Source of the DNA: Cladopsammia gracilis
Taxonomy: Eukaryota; Cnidaria; Anthozoa; Scleractinia; Dendrophylliidae
Assembly (NCBI GenBank): GCA_022457155.1
Contig: JAJGOT010000135.1
Coordinates: 1,015,001-1,079,000 of the forward strand
DNA: 64,000 nucleotides
Reading direction: 5' to 3'
The number at the start of each line of letters is the position of its first letter. Positions within the stretch are counted from its first letter, which is position 1. Under the pieces are notes generated by a model that did not search any database, was not told the DNA's origin, and saw nothing but the letters and a program-made list of their open reading frames with translations. Positions 32,509-43,259 of the stretch are shown piece after piece. Both the position numbers and the translations under genes were made by a program.

Positions 32509-35310
32509 ATGCATGTGAATGCATGTGAAATGCGACGTTTGAATCCATTAACATTAATCCATTACGATAACTTTGAAATTCCTGGCTACAATCTAACTAA
32601 AGTAAACCGAAAAAATAAAATTGGTGGTGGAGTATGCATTTTTACAAAAAAAAAGCTTAACATTAAACTGAGAAATGATATAAATATAGGAGCGAATGAT
32701 GACAGTATTGAATCCCTGTTTATTGAAGTTGTAAATGAAAAGACTAAGAACATCATTATTGGAACTATATACAGACCACCAAATAACAAATTTAATGATT
32801 TTGAAACTCACTTAAAAGATATCTTATCAAATTTAGATAAACAAAATAAACCTTGTTATATTATGGGAGACTTCAATATTGATCTACTAAAATATAATCA
32901 ATGTAATTTTACGAGTCAACTTTTCAACCAATTCTCTTCTTCTGGCTTTATGCCGCTTATTATAAAACCTACGCGAATAACACGTTCCACTGCTACTCTA
33001 ATTGACAATATATTTACTAATAATTTCCAGCAAAAAGAACATTTGAATGGAGTTATTTTAAACGATATATCTGATCATCTACCCATCTTCTCTATTGCTG
33101 GTTTTGAAACACTACACCAGATTAAGACAATTGAGAACTACACCACTAGGCTAATCACTAATTCATCTCTTCAATCCTTTGCCAGTAAACTACAAAGCTA
33201 TGATTGGCAATCGGTCTTATCATTATATGACCCAACAGAGTCACTTAATGCATTCTATAATGCATTTAATGATTTATATGATAAATACTTTCCAATTAAA
33301 AGGGAAAAAAAGAATAATGTAAGAAACCTAAGAAATTTATGGATATCAAAAGGTTTAAAAAAATCGTCAAACACGAAAGAAAAATTATATAAAAGGTTCT
33401 TAAAAAATCCAACTGAAATAAATGAAAATAAATACAAATCATACCGAAATAAACTCAATCACCTAGTAAGGATTGCTAAAAAGAATTACTATAGTAAAAA
33501 ATTAGAACAAACTAAAAACGACTTAAAATCCACATGGAAAACAATAAATAAACTAGTGAGAAAAAAGCAAACAAATAGAAACTTACCTAGTAGTTCTTTT
33601 ATATATAACAATAATGAAGTATCTGATCCAGAGTTAATTGCAAACAGTTTCAATGAATTTTTTGTCAATATTGGGCCCAACCTAGCTAAAGGTTTTGATC
33701 AAAACTCAAGTGGATTTAGTAAATACTTAAAAGGTAATTATAGTGATTCGCTATTCCTATATGACACAACATGCAGTGAGATTGTGAACGAAATTAATAA
33801 AATGAAGAGCAAATCTAGTTCAGGGATAGATGAAATAAATAGCAGAATTGTTAAATATGTGGCCCCTTATATTGCATTACCACTATCTCATATTTTTAAT
33901 CTTACATTTACTACTGGTAAAATTCCAAATGAATTAAAAGTAGCTTTAGTAACGCCAGTTTATAAGTCATCTGATAAAAATCTTTTATCTAATTACAGAC
34001 CTATATCTGTACTTCCGTGTTTTTCAAAGATTCTTGAGAAGTTAATGTATAAAAGACTTATTGAGTATATTAATAAGAATAATATTCTATCAAGTCATCA
34101 ATATGGGTTTCGAAGTAAAAGTTCTACTGACCATGCTATAATTGAACTCGTTGATAAAATAACAAGGGCTATTGAAAACAATGAATATACAATTGGCATA
34201 TTTCTTGATTTATCAAAAGCATTTGACACTGTTAATCATAATATCCTTTTGCAAAAGTTATACTTCTATGGTATACGTGGTAAATGTCATGACTGGTTAA
34301 AGGACTATCTTACAAATAGGAAGCAAATTGTTAAATATAATAACACAAGATCAGTGGAAATGACTATTACATGTGGCGTCCCACAAGGATCTGTCCTTGG
34401 TCCTCTACTTTTTTTAATCTATATAAACGATTTAATAAACTCCACTAATAAGCTATCTTTCATTCTGTTCGCTGATGATACAAATCTATTCTGCTCAGGG
34501 AAGGATATAAAAAAACTTGAGTCTAAGGTTAATGAGGAATTATTCCATGTTCAAGAATGGCTTACGCTAAATCAACTTACACTTAATGTCAAAAAAAGCA
34601 ATTTTATTGTATTCAAATCTCACAAGAAACAATTAAAATCAAATTTGACTATTAACTTAAACAGCCAAAAGATCCAAAAAGTAGACAAGACAAAATTCCT
34701 TGGAATAATAATTGACCAACACTTAACATGGAAAAGTCATATTGAATACATTACGACAAAAATCTCTAAAACTATAGGTATTCTCTGTAGAATTCGCTTC
34801 TATGTTAATCAACCACTTCTGAAAATGTTGTATAATAGCTTAACTTATCCATATCTCCTTTATGGTAATATTGTATGGGCAAACAATTATCCCACAAGAC
34901 TTGACAAGTTGCTAAAACTCCAAAAAAAGGCATTGCGCGTCATAACATTTTCGTCGTATAAAGCTCCCTCTCTTCCACTTTTCAAAAAACTGAATTTATT
35001 AGACATTAACAAAATCAACGATTTTCTTATAAGTACATTCAGTTTCAATCTTAGATCAAAATCTCTCCCAGTGTATTTCAATGAGTTTTGCACAGAAAAT
35101 ACTCGAGTTCATAACCATTATACAAGAAAGAATAATAATCTACACAAAAAGTTTAATAGGACAAATTTTGCTGTTTACTCGACAAGAAATAATTTATTTA
35201 TTACTTTAAAAGTAATTAATATATGGAATACTATCCCTAATGAGATAAAACAGTCTGTTTCAATAAATGTATTTAGAAGGAAGATCAAACAGTTTTTACT
35301 ATCTGAATAA
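32509..35310 (+). CDS. LINE endonuclease-reverse transcriptase, long open frame
   Basis: Up to 933 codons without a stop. The first 15-20 codons are probably flanking DNA. Endonuclease remains: GTIYRPP, GDFNIDLL (about residue 119) and SDHLPIF (about 188). Reverse transcriptase: PVYKSSDKNLLSNYRPIS, LDLSKAFDTVNH (motif A), VPQGSVLGPLLFLIYIND (motif B, about residue 624) and FADDTNLF (motif C, about 653). The C-terminal tail IWNTIPNEIK is typical of CR1/L2/Rex1-group LINEs. The element replicates by target-primed reverse transcription. The open frame suggests recent insertion, but loss of the endonuclease start means it is probably not autonomous. Confidence 0.83.
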   Translation: MHVNACEMRRLNPLTLIHYDNFEIPGYNLTKVNRKNKIGGGVCIFTKKKLNIKLRNDINIGANDDSIESLFIEVVNEKTKNIIIGTIYRPPNNKFNDFETHLKDILSNLDKQNKPCYIMGDFNIDLLKYNQCNFTSQLFNQFSSSGFMPLIIKPTRITRSTATLIDNIFTNNFQQKEHLNGVILNDISDHLPIFSIAGFETLHQIKTIENYTTRLITNSSLQSFASKLQSYDWQSVLSLYDPTESLNAFYNAFNDLYDKYFPIKREKKNNVRNLRNLWISKGLKKSSNTKEKLYKRFLKNPTEINENKYKSYRNKLNHLVRIAKKNYYSKKLEQTKNDLKSTWKTINKLVRKKQTNRNLPSSSFIYNNNEVSDPELIANSFNEFFVNIGPNLAKGFDQNSSGFSKYLKGNYSDSLFLYDTTCSEIVNEINKMKSKSSSGIDEINSRIVKYVAPYIALPLSHIFNLTFTTGKIPNELKVALVTPVYKSSDKNLLSNYRPISVLPCFSKILEKLMYKRLIEYINKNNILSSHQYGFRSKSSTDHAIIELVDKITRAIENNEYTIGIFLDLSKAFDTVNHNILLQKLYFYGIRGKCHDWLKDYLTNRKQIVKYNNTRSVEMTITCGVPQGSVLGPLLFLIYINDLINSTNKLSFILFADDTNLFCSGKDIKKLESKVNEELFHVQEWLTLNQLTLNVKKSNFIVFKSHKKQLKSNLTINLNSQKIQKVDKTKFLGIIIDQHLTWKSHIEYITTKISKTIGILCRIRFYVNQPLLKMLYNSLTYPYLLYGNIVWANNYPTRLDKLLKLQKKALRVITFSSYKAPSLPLFKKLNLLDINKINDFLISTFSFNLRSKSLPVYFNEFCTENTRVHNHYTRKNNNLHKKFNRTNFAVYSTRNNLFITLKVINIWNTIPNEIKQSVSINVFRRKIKQFLLSE

Positions 35311-35565
35311 TTGTGCTTATTGTAAACTAGTTAGTACTAGGTTACCATTCTTACAACTGTTGAATTGGAATAATGTAATACATTACTTGCTAATCCCTGA
35401 TACCAAAATTTATTAAACTTCTGTAATTAAGGTAATTCAAAGGGGGACTACCTAGTAAAAGCCTGTAAAGGTTTCCTTAGTCCTCCTCATTCATAATTGT
35501 TTTAAATTGATGTAAAATGTATTGACTGAAATGGAAATAAACATTCTTATTCTTATTCTTATTAA
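32540..35565 (+). mobile_element. CR1/L2-type LINE, 5'-truncated
   Basis: Non-LTR retrotransposon with an APE-type endonuclease and reverse transcriptase, ending in about four ATTCTT units at 35541-35565. The endonuclease N-terminus is missing. Exact 5' border and target duplication are not resolved. Confidence 0.8.
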
Positions 35566-35741
35566 ATTCGACAGATTTGAATTAAATGCGACTTCTGCCG
35601 TATCTTCGACCGAACCTGTCGAATATTCGACTTACGTTACTAAAAATGTGGTTGTTGTTCATCGTGGTGTGTAAGATGGGTAAACGCTTTTTTTTCCCGT
35701 TTGTCTCACGATGGAGTCACTTTAAGATGTTGATCGCGACG

Positions 35742-35773
35742 TTTCGACTGCTATTATTGCTAGTCTTCATCAG
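35742..35773 (-). ncRNA. Hammerhead ribozyme core, second PLE
   Basis: Minus strand: CTGATGA (35773-35767), stem II GACTAGC pairing with GCAGTC across an AATAATA loop, then GAAA (35745-35742). Same order as the other two cores, but with a different stem II sequence. Confidence 0.62.
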
Positions 35774-35837
35774 GCGATGAGGTCGATTGGTTACGTGTCG
35801 CTTATGTAGCACGTTGGCTTGTTGCTATTGGTGCATT

Positions 35838-36362
35838 TCAATCCTCATTATTATTCCGAAAAGATGTTGTTCCCTCTCCGGTCCGATTTGATATCGGTCG
35901 GCTGTTATGCTTCTTGATTGTAGGCATCCACGCTTCGGGAATTTCAATTCCACTATCTCTGTTGATGTTATTAGGATGAAGTCTTATGTGGATGGCCTCT
36001 TTAACTCTACGTGTGTACCAGTGTGGGTCACGGTCAATAAACTTAACCTCGTCCCAAATAGGAAAATGCCCGGTCTTGTTAGCGTGTTTTGAAACCGCGG
36101 AGATTTGAGTACGAGCAAGCCGTATGTCTCTATCGTGTTCTTTTATCCTTTCATGCATAGACCTCCCTGTTTCTCCGATATACACTTTGCCGCATTCGCA
36201 AGGAATCTTGTAGACAACACCGTCCTGTTTATTAGAGTCGAGGACGTCCTTAGGTCGTACTAAGTGTGACCTGAGAGTTGTGTCAGATTTGAAAACAGTG
36301 CGTACGCCTTGTTGTTGTAGGCAGCGGCGAAGAACCTCTGATACACTTTTGATATAGGGCAA
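35838..36362 (-). pseudogene. PLE GIY-YIG endonuclease segment
   Basis: 174 residues open. The motif region is VVYKIPCECGKVYIGETGRS followed by MHERIKEHDRDIRLA, then HANKTGHFPIWDEVKFIDRD, TRRVKEAIHIRLHP and a basic tail. The catalytic Arg and Glu expected in this fold are present (R in the ETGRS block, E in VKEAIHI). It is a truncated end of a longer RT-endonuclease. Confidence 0.8.
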
Positions 36363-37212
36363 TACTGCAGTAGATTTAAAATCCTGCGTGGATTCCTTCT
36401 TTGTTGTTGGTCCTTTCGTTTATGTGATTTTTTGTACAAACGAGGAAGGATATCCGTTAGAAACAAGAACCGACGACAAATGTTTCTTTCCGTTGGAGAT
36501 AACTGATGGTCTAGTAATGAGGTGTTTGGCTCGGTCATACAGACATTTCACAATACCACGCTTAACTGACTGCGGATGGTGTGAATCATAGGCCAGGTAT
36601 TGATCAGTATGAGTAGGTTTCCTAAATACACTGGTAGTGAGAAGGCCGTTTGAGTCCCTTGCAACTGACGTGTCTAGGAAAGGGATAGTGTTGTCTTTGT
36701 CACGAAATGAGTAGAGTTGGCAACTGCATAGTCTGATTTACCTGTCACCATTAGCCGTTAGTGGGGAGGAGCGTTGCGTGACGAGACAAATAACGGCTGC
36801 GTGGGAGACTAAATATTTGACTGATCGCGACTTGAGGTTCGACAGTTGATTTAAACGCCGCATTTTACATGTGCCGAATCGAATTCATAAATTATGTTAA
36901 TTATATTTTACCCATAACTCCACAGTTTTATGCTACATGACATGCGCACAGAAAATTGGTGGGAATCGCGAATCGCGGGTCTAAAAGAAAGCAAAATGGC
37001 GGTTGTCGAGGATACTAGAATGTGTGGTTCGTGAATCTCTTCAACAAAGTATACATGTTTGACATGCGGTCATTTTTTAATTTTTGCATGAGATGCTCTG
37101 TTTTTGAAGTAGACGAGGAAACACCGGGTTGGAAGGCAGGACGAAGTGTAACTCGTTGCGAAGCTTGTTTTCGGGAGAAGATGGAGAACGAAGTCAATGA
37201 ACGAGCATTTGA

Positions 37213-37440
37213 TCAGGAAAGTGAAACGAATACCACTGTCTCTTCTCGCTCAAGTCTTCTTCTTGCTGGCAGGTGATGCGCTGCCATCTGCATTATAAGT
37301 CGCCGTTTTCTGTTAGCGCGAATGGTGTTTGAGAGGCATAAGCGCCGCAAACGCAAAATGTGCTCCCTATCTTTGTCAGCCATATTGGCGAGAAACTTAG
37401 AGCGGAGTCTGGGAATAAAGATATCACTCGCACTCGACAA
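37213..37440 (-). other. Short open frame of unknown meaning
   Basis: The minus strand reads MADKDREHILRLRRLCLSNT and continues into a basic stretch, 57 residues from the inner ATG. It overlaps an equally long opposite reading at 37022-37276. I recognise no family. The position just inside the right terminus of the 14.5-kb region could make it a first exon of a lost transposon gene, but this is not supported further. Confidence 0.2.
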
Positions 37441-38201
37441 TAGCCCTTATGCATGTTTACGTCAGACTAGCTAATTTCACCCCCAAACACAAAGTGAACT
37501 TGTCAAAGGTTTGCAAGGAATTTCGTACAAACGAGGCTTGGTGGTGAATTTTGGGCTGGTGACGTCATCATGCATAAGGCCAATTAAATTCGGCACCATT
37601 AAATGCGACGTTTAAATCAAATGCCGAACTTTTTTAATTCAAGTCGACTTAAATTCGTATTAGATTCGGCGCATGTAAAATGCGACGTTTAAACCGGGGC
37701 TAAGAAGCTTAATTATTACGTATATACCTGCATGATTCAAACATTTTGAATAAATAAATAAATACGCTATCAAGGCGCCTTGCCGCTAAAAATACACCAT
37801 ATGCATAACATATCGGTATAATTTAGAAACTTTCAGCTAGCAAGCCGCCAAAAGCAGCTAAGACATATATCCTTCGCATTGAGAAAAGAACTTTAAGTAG
37901 ACAGGCGAACTGCCAAGCCGATAAAATAGTTCATAACTTCCACGCGCGATCAATGGACTTCAGAGAAGACCGATCGCTAATATATACTAGGAGTAATCGG
38001 AAACTTCCCTTATCAGTTACACAGGAAACCCAATAATGCATAGAATTCCCAACACAAATGCAATGAAAGAAAACATAAAGGTTTTATTGTAAGTACGGCT
38101 TCATGGAGAGATTTAATCCTTGTGGTCGTAGAAGGTGATTTAATCCCATTAGTACTTATTAAGTAATTAGTATTTTTTTCTTGCGCACGGTGGCATGAAC
38201 A

Positions 38202-39398
38202 CAACCTCGTTCCCAGGGTCTCTCATCTTCCCGCCCCCTGGAGCGAGAGAAGAGAGACCCTGGTCAACTCTGGTCACGTGCGTCCCAAAATCTGGGATGT
38301 AACAGATAAAATATTTGAGGGAGGGGCGGCAAAGTGTGAAATTTGTTCGCTCTAGCAGAGCATTGCAAATCAAAACAAATCCGAAAAGCGTTTGGCGGCT
38401 TCCGATAAATTGAAGCGGCGGTCATCTGCAGACTTCAAAACATATCCACATCGACTTATTTTGAGAGTGCAAGTTGCTTTAGGATCTGTAAATTAACAGT
38501 TGGGGAATTATCACGGCGCTTGAAGATTTGTCGGCAGTATTAAAAGCTAATTTTGGACACGCAACACAATTACAGTCCAATTTTATTACTGGACGCCGCC
38601 GCTAAGCTCGGTTTCGGCAGAAAATGCTTTTGATTTTATATGGCATTGTTCCGAACAAAGATGATTTATCGCTACATACTATTTAGCAGGCGATCTTCAA
38701 GCTTCATTCGACAGGCACATTTAATTGTCGCCGTCTGTTCTCGGACGATGGCGAAGTGGAAAAATATTTTGACATGCAGATTGACTCTACACTTTTATAA
38801 CAGGAAACGAGGTAGAGAAGATAATGATAGCTTTTATTCTTCGTAGGTGAAGCATGTTGTTTTGTTCAACATTTACCAGTTCCAGCCGTTTGAATGCCTA
38901 TACAAGATCTTTACATTTCATTATTTCATTATACGTTTGTAAAATTATTGAACGATAACCATTTTAATCCTTGCGCATAATGGCCCTTATCGTAGATGAG
39001 TACGCCATGCCCAACATATCAGCGGTTTCTCGCTTTCTTGACCCTATAGTCTCGTTTTGATGTTTACGCCCATCGTCGTCAGAGGTTCTCGTAAACATCA
39101 AGACGAGGCTATAGGGTCAAGAAAGCGAGAAACCGCTGATACGTTGGCGTGGCGTGCTCAACTACGATAAGGGCCATTCACTCGCTTTTGTTTGAATCGT
39201 TTGATTGAACCGTTTCCGGACATCAACGGACTCGCGCACAGCACGAGCCAATGTGAAGAAAACGAGACAAAGTTACAAACACCGTCGACCCCTCCTTAGG
39301 AATATAATTGTCCAAGAGGCACGTGACCAGAGTTGACCAGGGTCTCTCTTCTCTCGCTCCAGGGGGCGGGAAGATGAGAGACCCTGGGAACGAGGTTG
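38202..39398. mobile_element. 1.2-kb inverted-repeat element nested in the L1
   Basis: Termini CAACCTCGTTCCCAGGG mirrored by CCCTGGGAACGAGGTTG, arms about 80 bp. The 9-bp duplication GCATGAACA is exact at 38193-38201 and 39399-39407. It contains no coding region and itself contains the hairpin at 38978-39178. Confidence 0.88.
38978..39178. mobile_element. 201-bp hairpin MITE nested in the previous element
   Basis: Arms of about 87 bp begin AATGGCCCTTATCGTAG and are mirrored at the right. The loop is about 25 bp. Confidence 0.78.
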
Positions 39399-39409
39399 GC
39401 ATGAACATG

Positions 39410-41990
39410 GGGAAAAGAATTCAAAATACTTTTTAAATTTAGAAAAACGAAATCACGTTAGGTAGCATATTCGGAAGCTTCGCTTGAGTGGAGTCATCTC
39501 AACAGACCCTTTCGAGATCTTAGAAGCAGAGCTCGTATTTTATGAAAATCTTTATAAATCTAGACGAGAAGGTCCCGAAGAAAATAAACCTAATTTTCAC
39601 CTGGAAGATTTACCTATACCAACACTTTCAAATGATTCTTCTTATATTGGTGAAGGATTAATAAGCATAGAGGAATGCAAAAAAGTTTTAAATTCTTTTC
39701 CGTTAAACAAGGTACCTGGAAATGATGGACTACCAATAGAATTCTACAAGACCTTTTGGGATTTTATAGGTGATCCTTTAATTAAAAGTTTTAATGAATC
39801 TTTTGTCAAAGGAACAATGAGCCCGTCACAAAGACAGGCGGTTATTACACTCATCGAGAAAAAAAGACCAGGACCGCTACGATCTTAAAAACTGGAGGCC
39901 AATTTCTCTATTGAACGTTGATGCGAAGATAGCTTCAAAAGTTATTGCCGAAAGAATGAAGCGTCTTTTACCCGAATTAATTCATAAGAATCAATCAGGA
40001 TATATCCCAGGAAGAAATATTAGCGAAAATATACGTTCAATTCTAGATATAATGGAATATACGAAAGTTAAGAAATTACCCGGTCTGTTATTATTTATTG
40101 ACTTTGAAAAAGCTTTTGATAGTTTAGAATGGGATTTTCTTGAAAAATGTTTAGAAAAATTTAATTTTGGATCCGATTTTAGAAGATGGGTGAATATTTT
40201 TTGTGTTATAAACAACGGCTTATGCTCTCGCTATTTCAATATAGAACGTGGAGTGAGGCAGGGAGACCCCCTCTCTCTTTACCTTTTTGTTACTGCAGTT
40301 GAAATTCTGGCGATTGCTATAAGGAATCAAGAAAACATTAAAGGAATAACTATAGACGATTTAGAAACTAAATTATTGCAGTTTGCCGACGACATAACGG
40401 TTGTCCTATCAGATTTGGATTCAGCGCGAGCCTTGTTTGGATTACTTGAACGCTTTGAGAAAGCCTCTGGACTTAAACTCAGTGCAACGAAAACAGAAGC
40501 AATGTGGATTGGGTCACTTCAGAATTGTGAAAATGAACCATTAGGGGTTATGTGGAAAACATGTGTCAAATTTTTAGGAATATATATTACATATGATGTA
40601 CAAATATTAGTAGAGAAAAACTTTAAGCAGAGGTTGAAAAAAATTAAAAATACAATAAATCTATGGAAGTCAAGAGGATTATCGATTCACGGCAAAGTAA
40701 ATATTATCAAAACACTTTTACTCCCAAAAATGATTTATTCTAGTTCCGTGTTATGTACTCCTCCAGAAGTTATAAAAGAATTTAATAGTCTGGTTTTTCG
40801 TTTTTTGTGGAACGGTAACGACAAAGTTACCCGATTCTCTACATATGCACCCTATGACCAAGGTGGCCTCAAAATGTTAGATTATGATAACATGGTTAAA
40901 GCTTTAAGGCTAAGCTGGTTAAAACGAATAGTCGACCCAGATTACTCTGGTTTCTGGAAGTCATATCTTGATCATCTCTTGGTGAACGAAAGGGGATTAT
41001 TTTTAATTCAGTGTAATTACGATGTCAAACAATTAACAATCTCAGCAACTTTCTATCGAGAACTATTGGACTGGTGGTCAAAATTAAGAGAAGTCAAGGA
41101 TCCCGAAAACATATATAAGTATATTCTATGAAATAACAAAGAAATAAAGATTGACGGCAAAAGTGTTTTCTATAAACATTTTTTTGATAATAATATCACA
41201 TATACAACTCATCTGCTTTATGAGATGACAAATGTCGAGTCTTTCAATGTCGTCAGAGATGCGGGATTGAAGAACTCCAATTTTTTAGTATGGACAGGTC
41301 TGAGGCAATCAGTTCCATCGAAACTGCGTTCTCACATACCAACCTTCGAGATTATCTTTGATTTAGAAAATTTTAAGTGTCATGACTATTATGACTATCT
41401 TTAAAAAGCAAAAATACGAAAAACCCATTAAATGGGCTAAGTTAAGAGAAGAATTTCATTTAGAGGACAAGCAACTTTCGGAGGCATTTGTGATGCCACT
41501 GAGAGTTGCAAATGAACCTTATTTACGTTCTTTTCAGTATAAAGTTTTAAATTCTATTCTATATACAAATGAACTACTTTGTAAGATAGGCTTTGTTTCT
41601 AACCCCAACTGCTCCTTCTGTCATCAGACTATAGAAACGATACCTCATTTTTTCTTTGACTGTTCTTTTTCGTCTTCCTTTTGGAATGAAGTTTGTGACA
41701 AAATTTTAAACAAACTTAAGAATTGCGCAAGCCTCTCGTTAGAATATCGTAAGATTATTTTAGGGTTTTTAAAGGGGGAGATGGATCTGCAAAACTATAT
41801 TGTTATTTTAGGAAAAACGTACTTGTGGACTTGCCGGTGTAAAGAAACGAAACCATCTTTTTGCCACTTTGAAAGAATTCTATTAAATAAATATCAAACC
41901 GAAAAGTATATTTCTTTTAAATCGAACAATATGAATTTCTTTAGGAAAAAATGGAGAATGTTTGAGGAAATGAATCTTTTAAATAATTAA
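39410..41990 (+). pseudogene. L1/Tx1 reverse transcriptase, broken
   Basis: The reading runs through KYFLNLEKRNHV and a stop near 39459, LSGVISTDPFEILEAE, a frameshift near 39880, then NWRPISLLNVDAKIASKVIA, LLFIDFEKAFDSLEW (motif A), GVRQGDPLSLYLF (motif B) and FADDITVV (motif C, near 40383). A stop at 41129-41131 and another near 41403 follow. The C-terminal zinc-binding region is at about 41600-41660 (CSFCHQ, then HFFFDC). Domain order and motifs match the L1/Tx1 group rather than CR1/L2. At least four breaks make it inactive. Confidence 0.85.
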
Positions 41991-42148
41991 GTCCACAAAT
42001 ATGTTAAACAATGCGCTTTATAAACTGTAACTGTTATTGCTAGTTATTTAATTATTTACATTTTTACTAACTTACATTAAAATATTGGGTTGTAAATACA
42101 AGATTGTGGAAACAAATAAAATGAAAAAAAAAATTAGTATTTTTTTCT

Positions 42149-43037
42149 GGTTTCCTTTCAATGACCTTCAATTTGCTAACAGTTCTTGACACTGAAAGCA
42201 GATGATGCCTCAGCTGAAGACACCTAGTACGGCTTAAATATTGAGGTGTGATTGGAATGCTAGAACTTAATTCTTGTAAATTGTATGGGGTACTTACAGT
42301 CGACAAATATATCGTTCGCGTTCGATAAACGCTAGTCACCGAGCCACTAAAAAGAAATAACAAAAAAGCCTCTGCGTTCAATAAGCTTTCAACTCAATTG
42401 GCGAACCACTGAGACGCTGTGCTACTTAACTAAAATGTATACCTTTCACGTTCAACGATCAAAGTCCGTCTTCTTCATGTTCACTTCCTTCGCTCAAGCG
42501 GCTCAGTCGGTTCGCCTCGCTACGGCAAAACTACAGTGGACACGATCATTTCGTTTGATTTGATCAAGAGTGATCCAAAACTGATCCTCTTCACCTTCAG
42601 AGGACTGTAAAGAAACATATTAGGCGCTGTCTGACATTTGTACAGCCAAAAACGTTGGCAAAATGACCATCGCGCTAAAAGATTCCACCTTAAGTGTTTG
42701 CTGTTAAATTGGTCAATATCTTAATTTTTACTGTTTACGGAGAAAATACTGTTAAGTGTTTGGAGGGTTTTCCGTAAAAAAGCATAGTCTTTTAGCATTG
42801 TACTGAATTTTACAAACACTTATCTACTCTGCGGAAGTCGCTAAGGTAAATTATTATGTCAAAGTTTAAAACTCTATAAAAACACTGATTCAGATTTTAC
42901 TGAGTTTCAAAAGAACAATAATTTACAACTTTACAAATCTACAAAGAGTTGACCCTCGCGTAAGCCGGCGTCGTGGATTCGGTACGTGAGATCAAAGATT
43001 ACTAATGATGGCCCTTTCTAAAGCCGAAAAACACAAT
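42149..43037. other. No gene recognised
   Basis: AT-rich spacer between the L1 and the next nested element. No coding or repeat feature that I can support. Confidence 0.5.
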
Positions 43038-43203
43038 AACATACAGCTGTTTCGAGAAAGGTTGTCGGAAAAAAGCGCAAAAGTGCACGCGACAATCCCG
43101 AAAAACAATATGGGATATGATCAATGAATTTTAATAAGTGAAATAAAAACATGAAACCCGCGATGCCTCGTCCACACAGGGACAATCTTAGATGGCGGGC
43201 CAT

Positions 43204-43228
43204 TGGGTTAGGGTTAGGGTTAGGTTAT
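43204..43228. repeat. Interstitial TTAGGG tract
   Basis: Three to four TTAGGG units, the animal telomere motif, too short to be a telomere. Confidence 0.85.
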
Positions 43229-43259
43229 TATTTTTAGGTTGTGGATGACTACCCACAAT

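Larger units (their letters stand above)
35733..36738 (-). mobile_element. Second Penelope-like element, 5'-truncated
   Basis: A different PLE family from the palindrome. The minus strand carries the end of the RT from about 36738 (KDNTIPFLDTSVARDSNG) with one frame change near 36400, then the GIY-YIG endonuclease, then a hammerhead core. The catalytic RT motifs are lost. Confidence 0.78.
23153..37700. mobile_element. 14.5-kb region bounded by about 40-bp inverted termini
   Basis: The left end GGCCCGGTTCAAACGTCG and the right end CGTTTAAACCGGGGC are inverted. The match continues through GCATTTCACATGTGCCGAAT with few differences, and TA lies outside both ends. Related blocks recur inside near 32383, 32520, 36850 and 37590. 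No transposase for it was found. It may be one large nested element or two worn elements whose outer ends happen to remain. Confidence 0.45.
38166..42148 (+). mobile_element. L1/Tx1-type LINE with 16-bp target duplication
   Basis: The target duplication ATTAGTATTTTTTTCT is exact at 38166-38181 and 42133-42148. The element ends in an A-rich tail (42115-42132). It is 5'-truncated, starting at 38182 within the segment between endonuclease and RT, and is interrupted by the MITE at 38202-39398. Confidence 0.85.

Noticed and set aside
37022..37440. Small gene on either strand
   Set aside because: Two overlapping opposite frames of similar length and no recognised domain; kept only as a low-confidence note.
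43204..43228. Telomere end or assembled chromosome end
   Set aside because: Only three to four TTAGGG units, with unique sequence on both sides.
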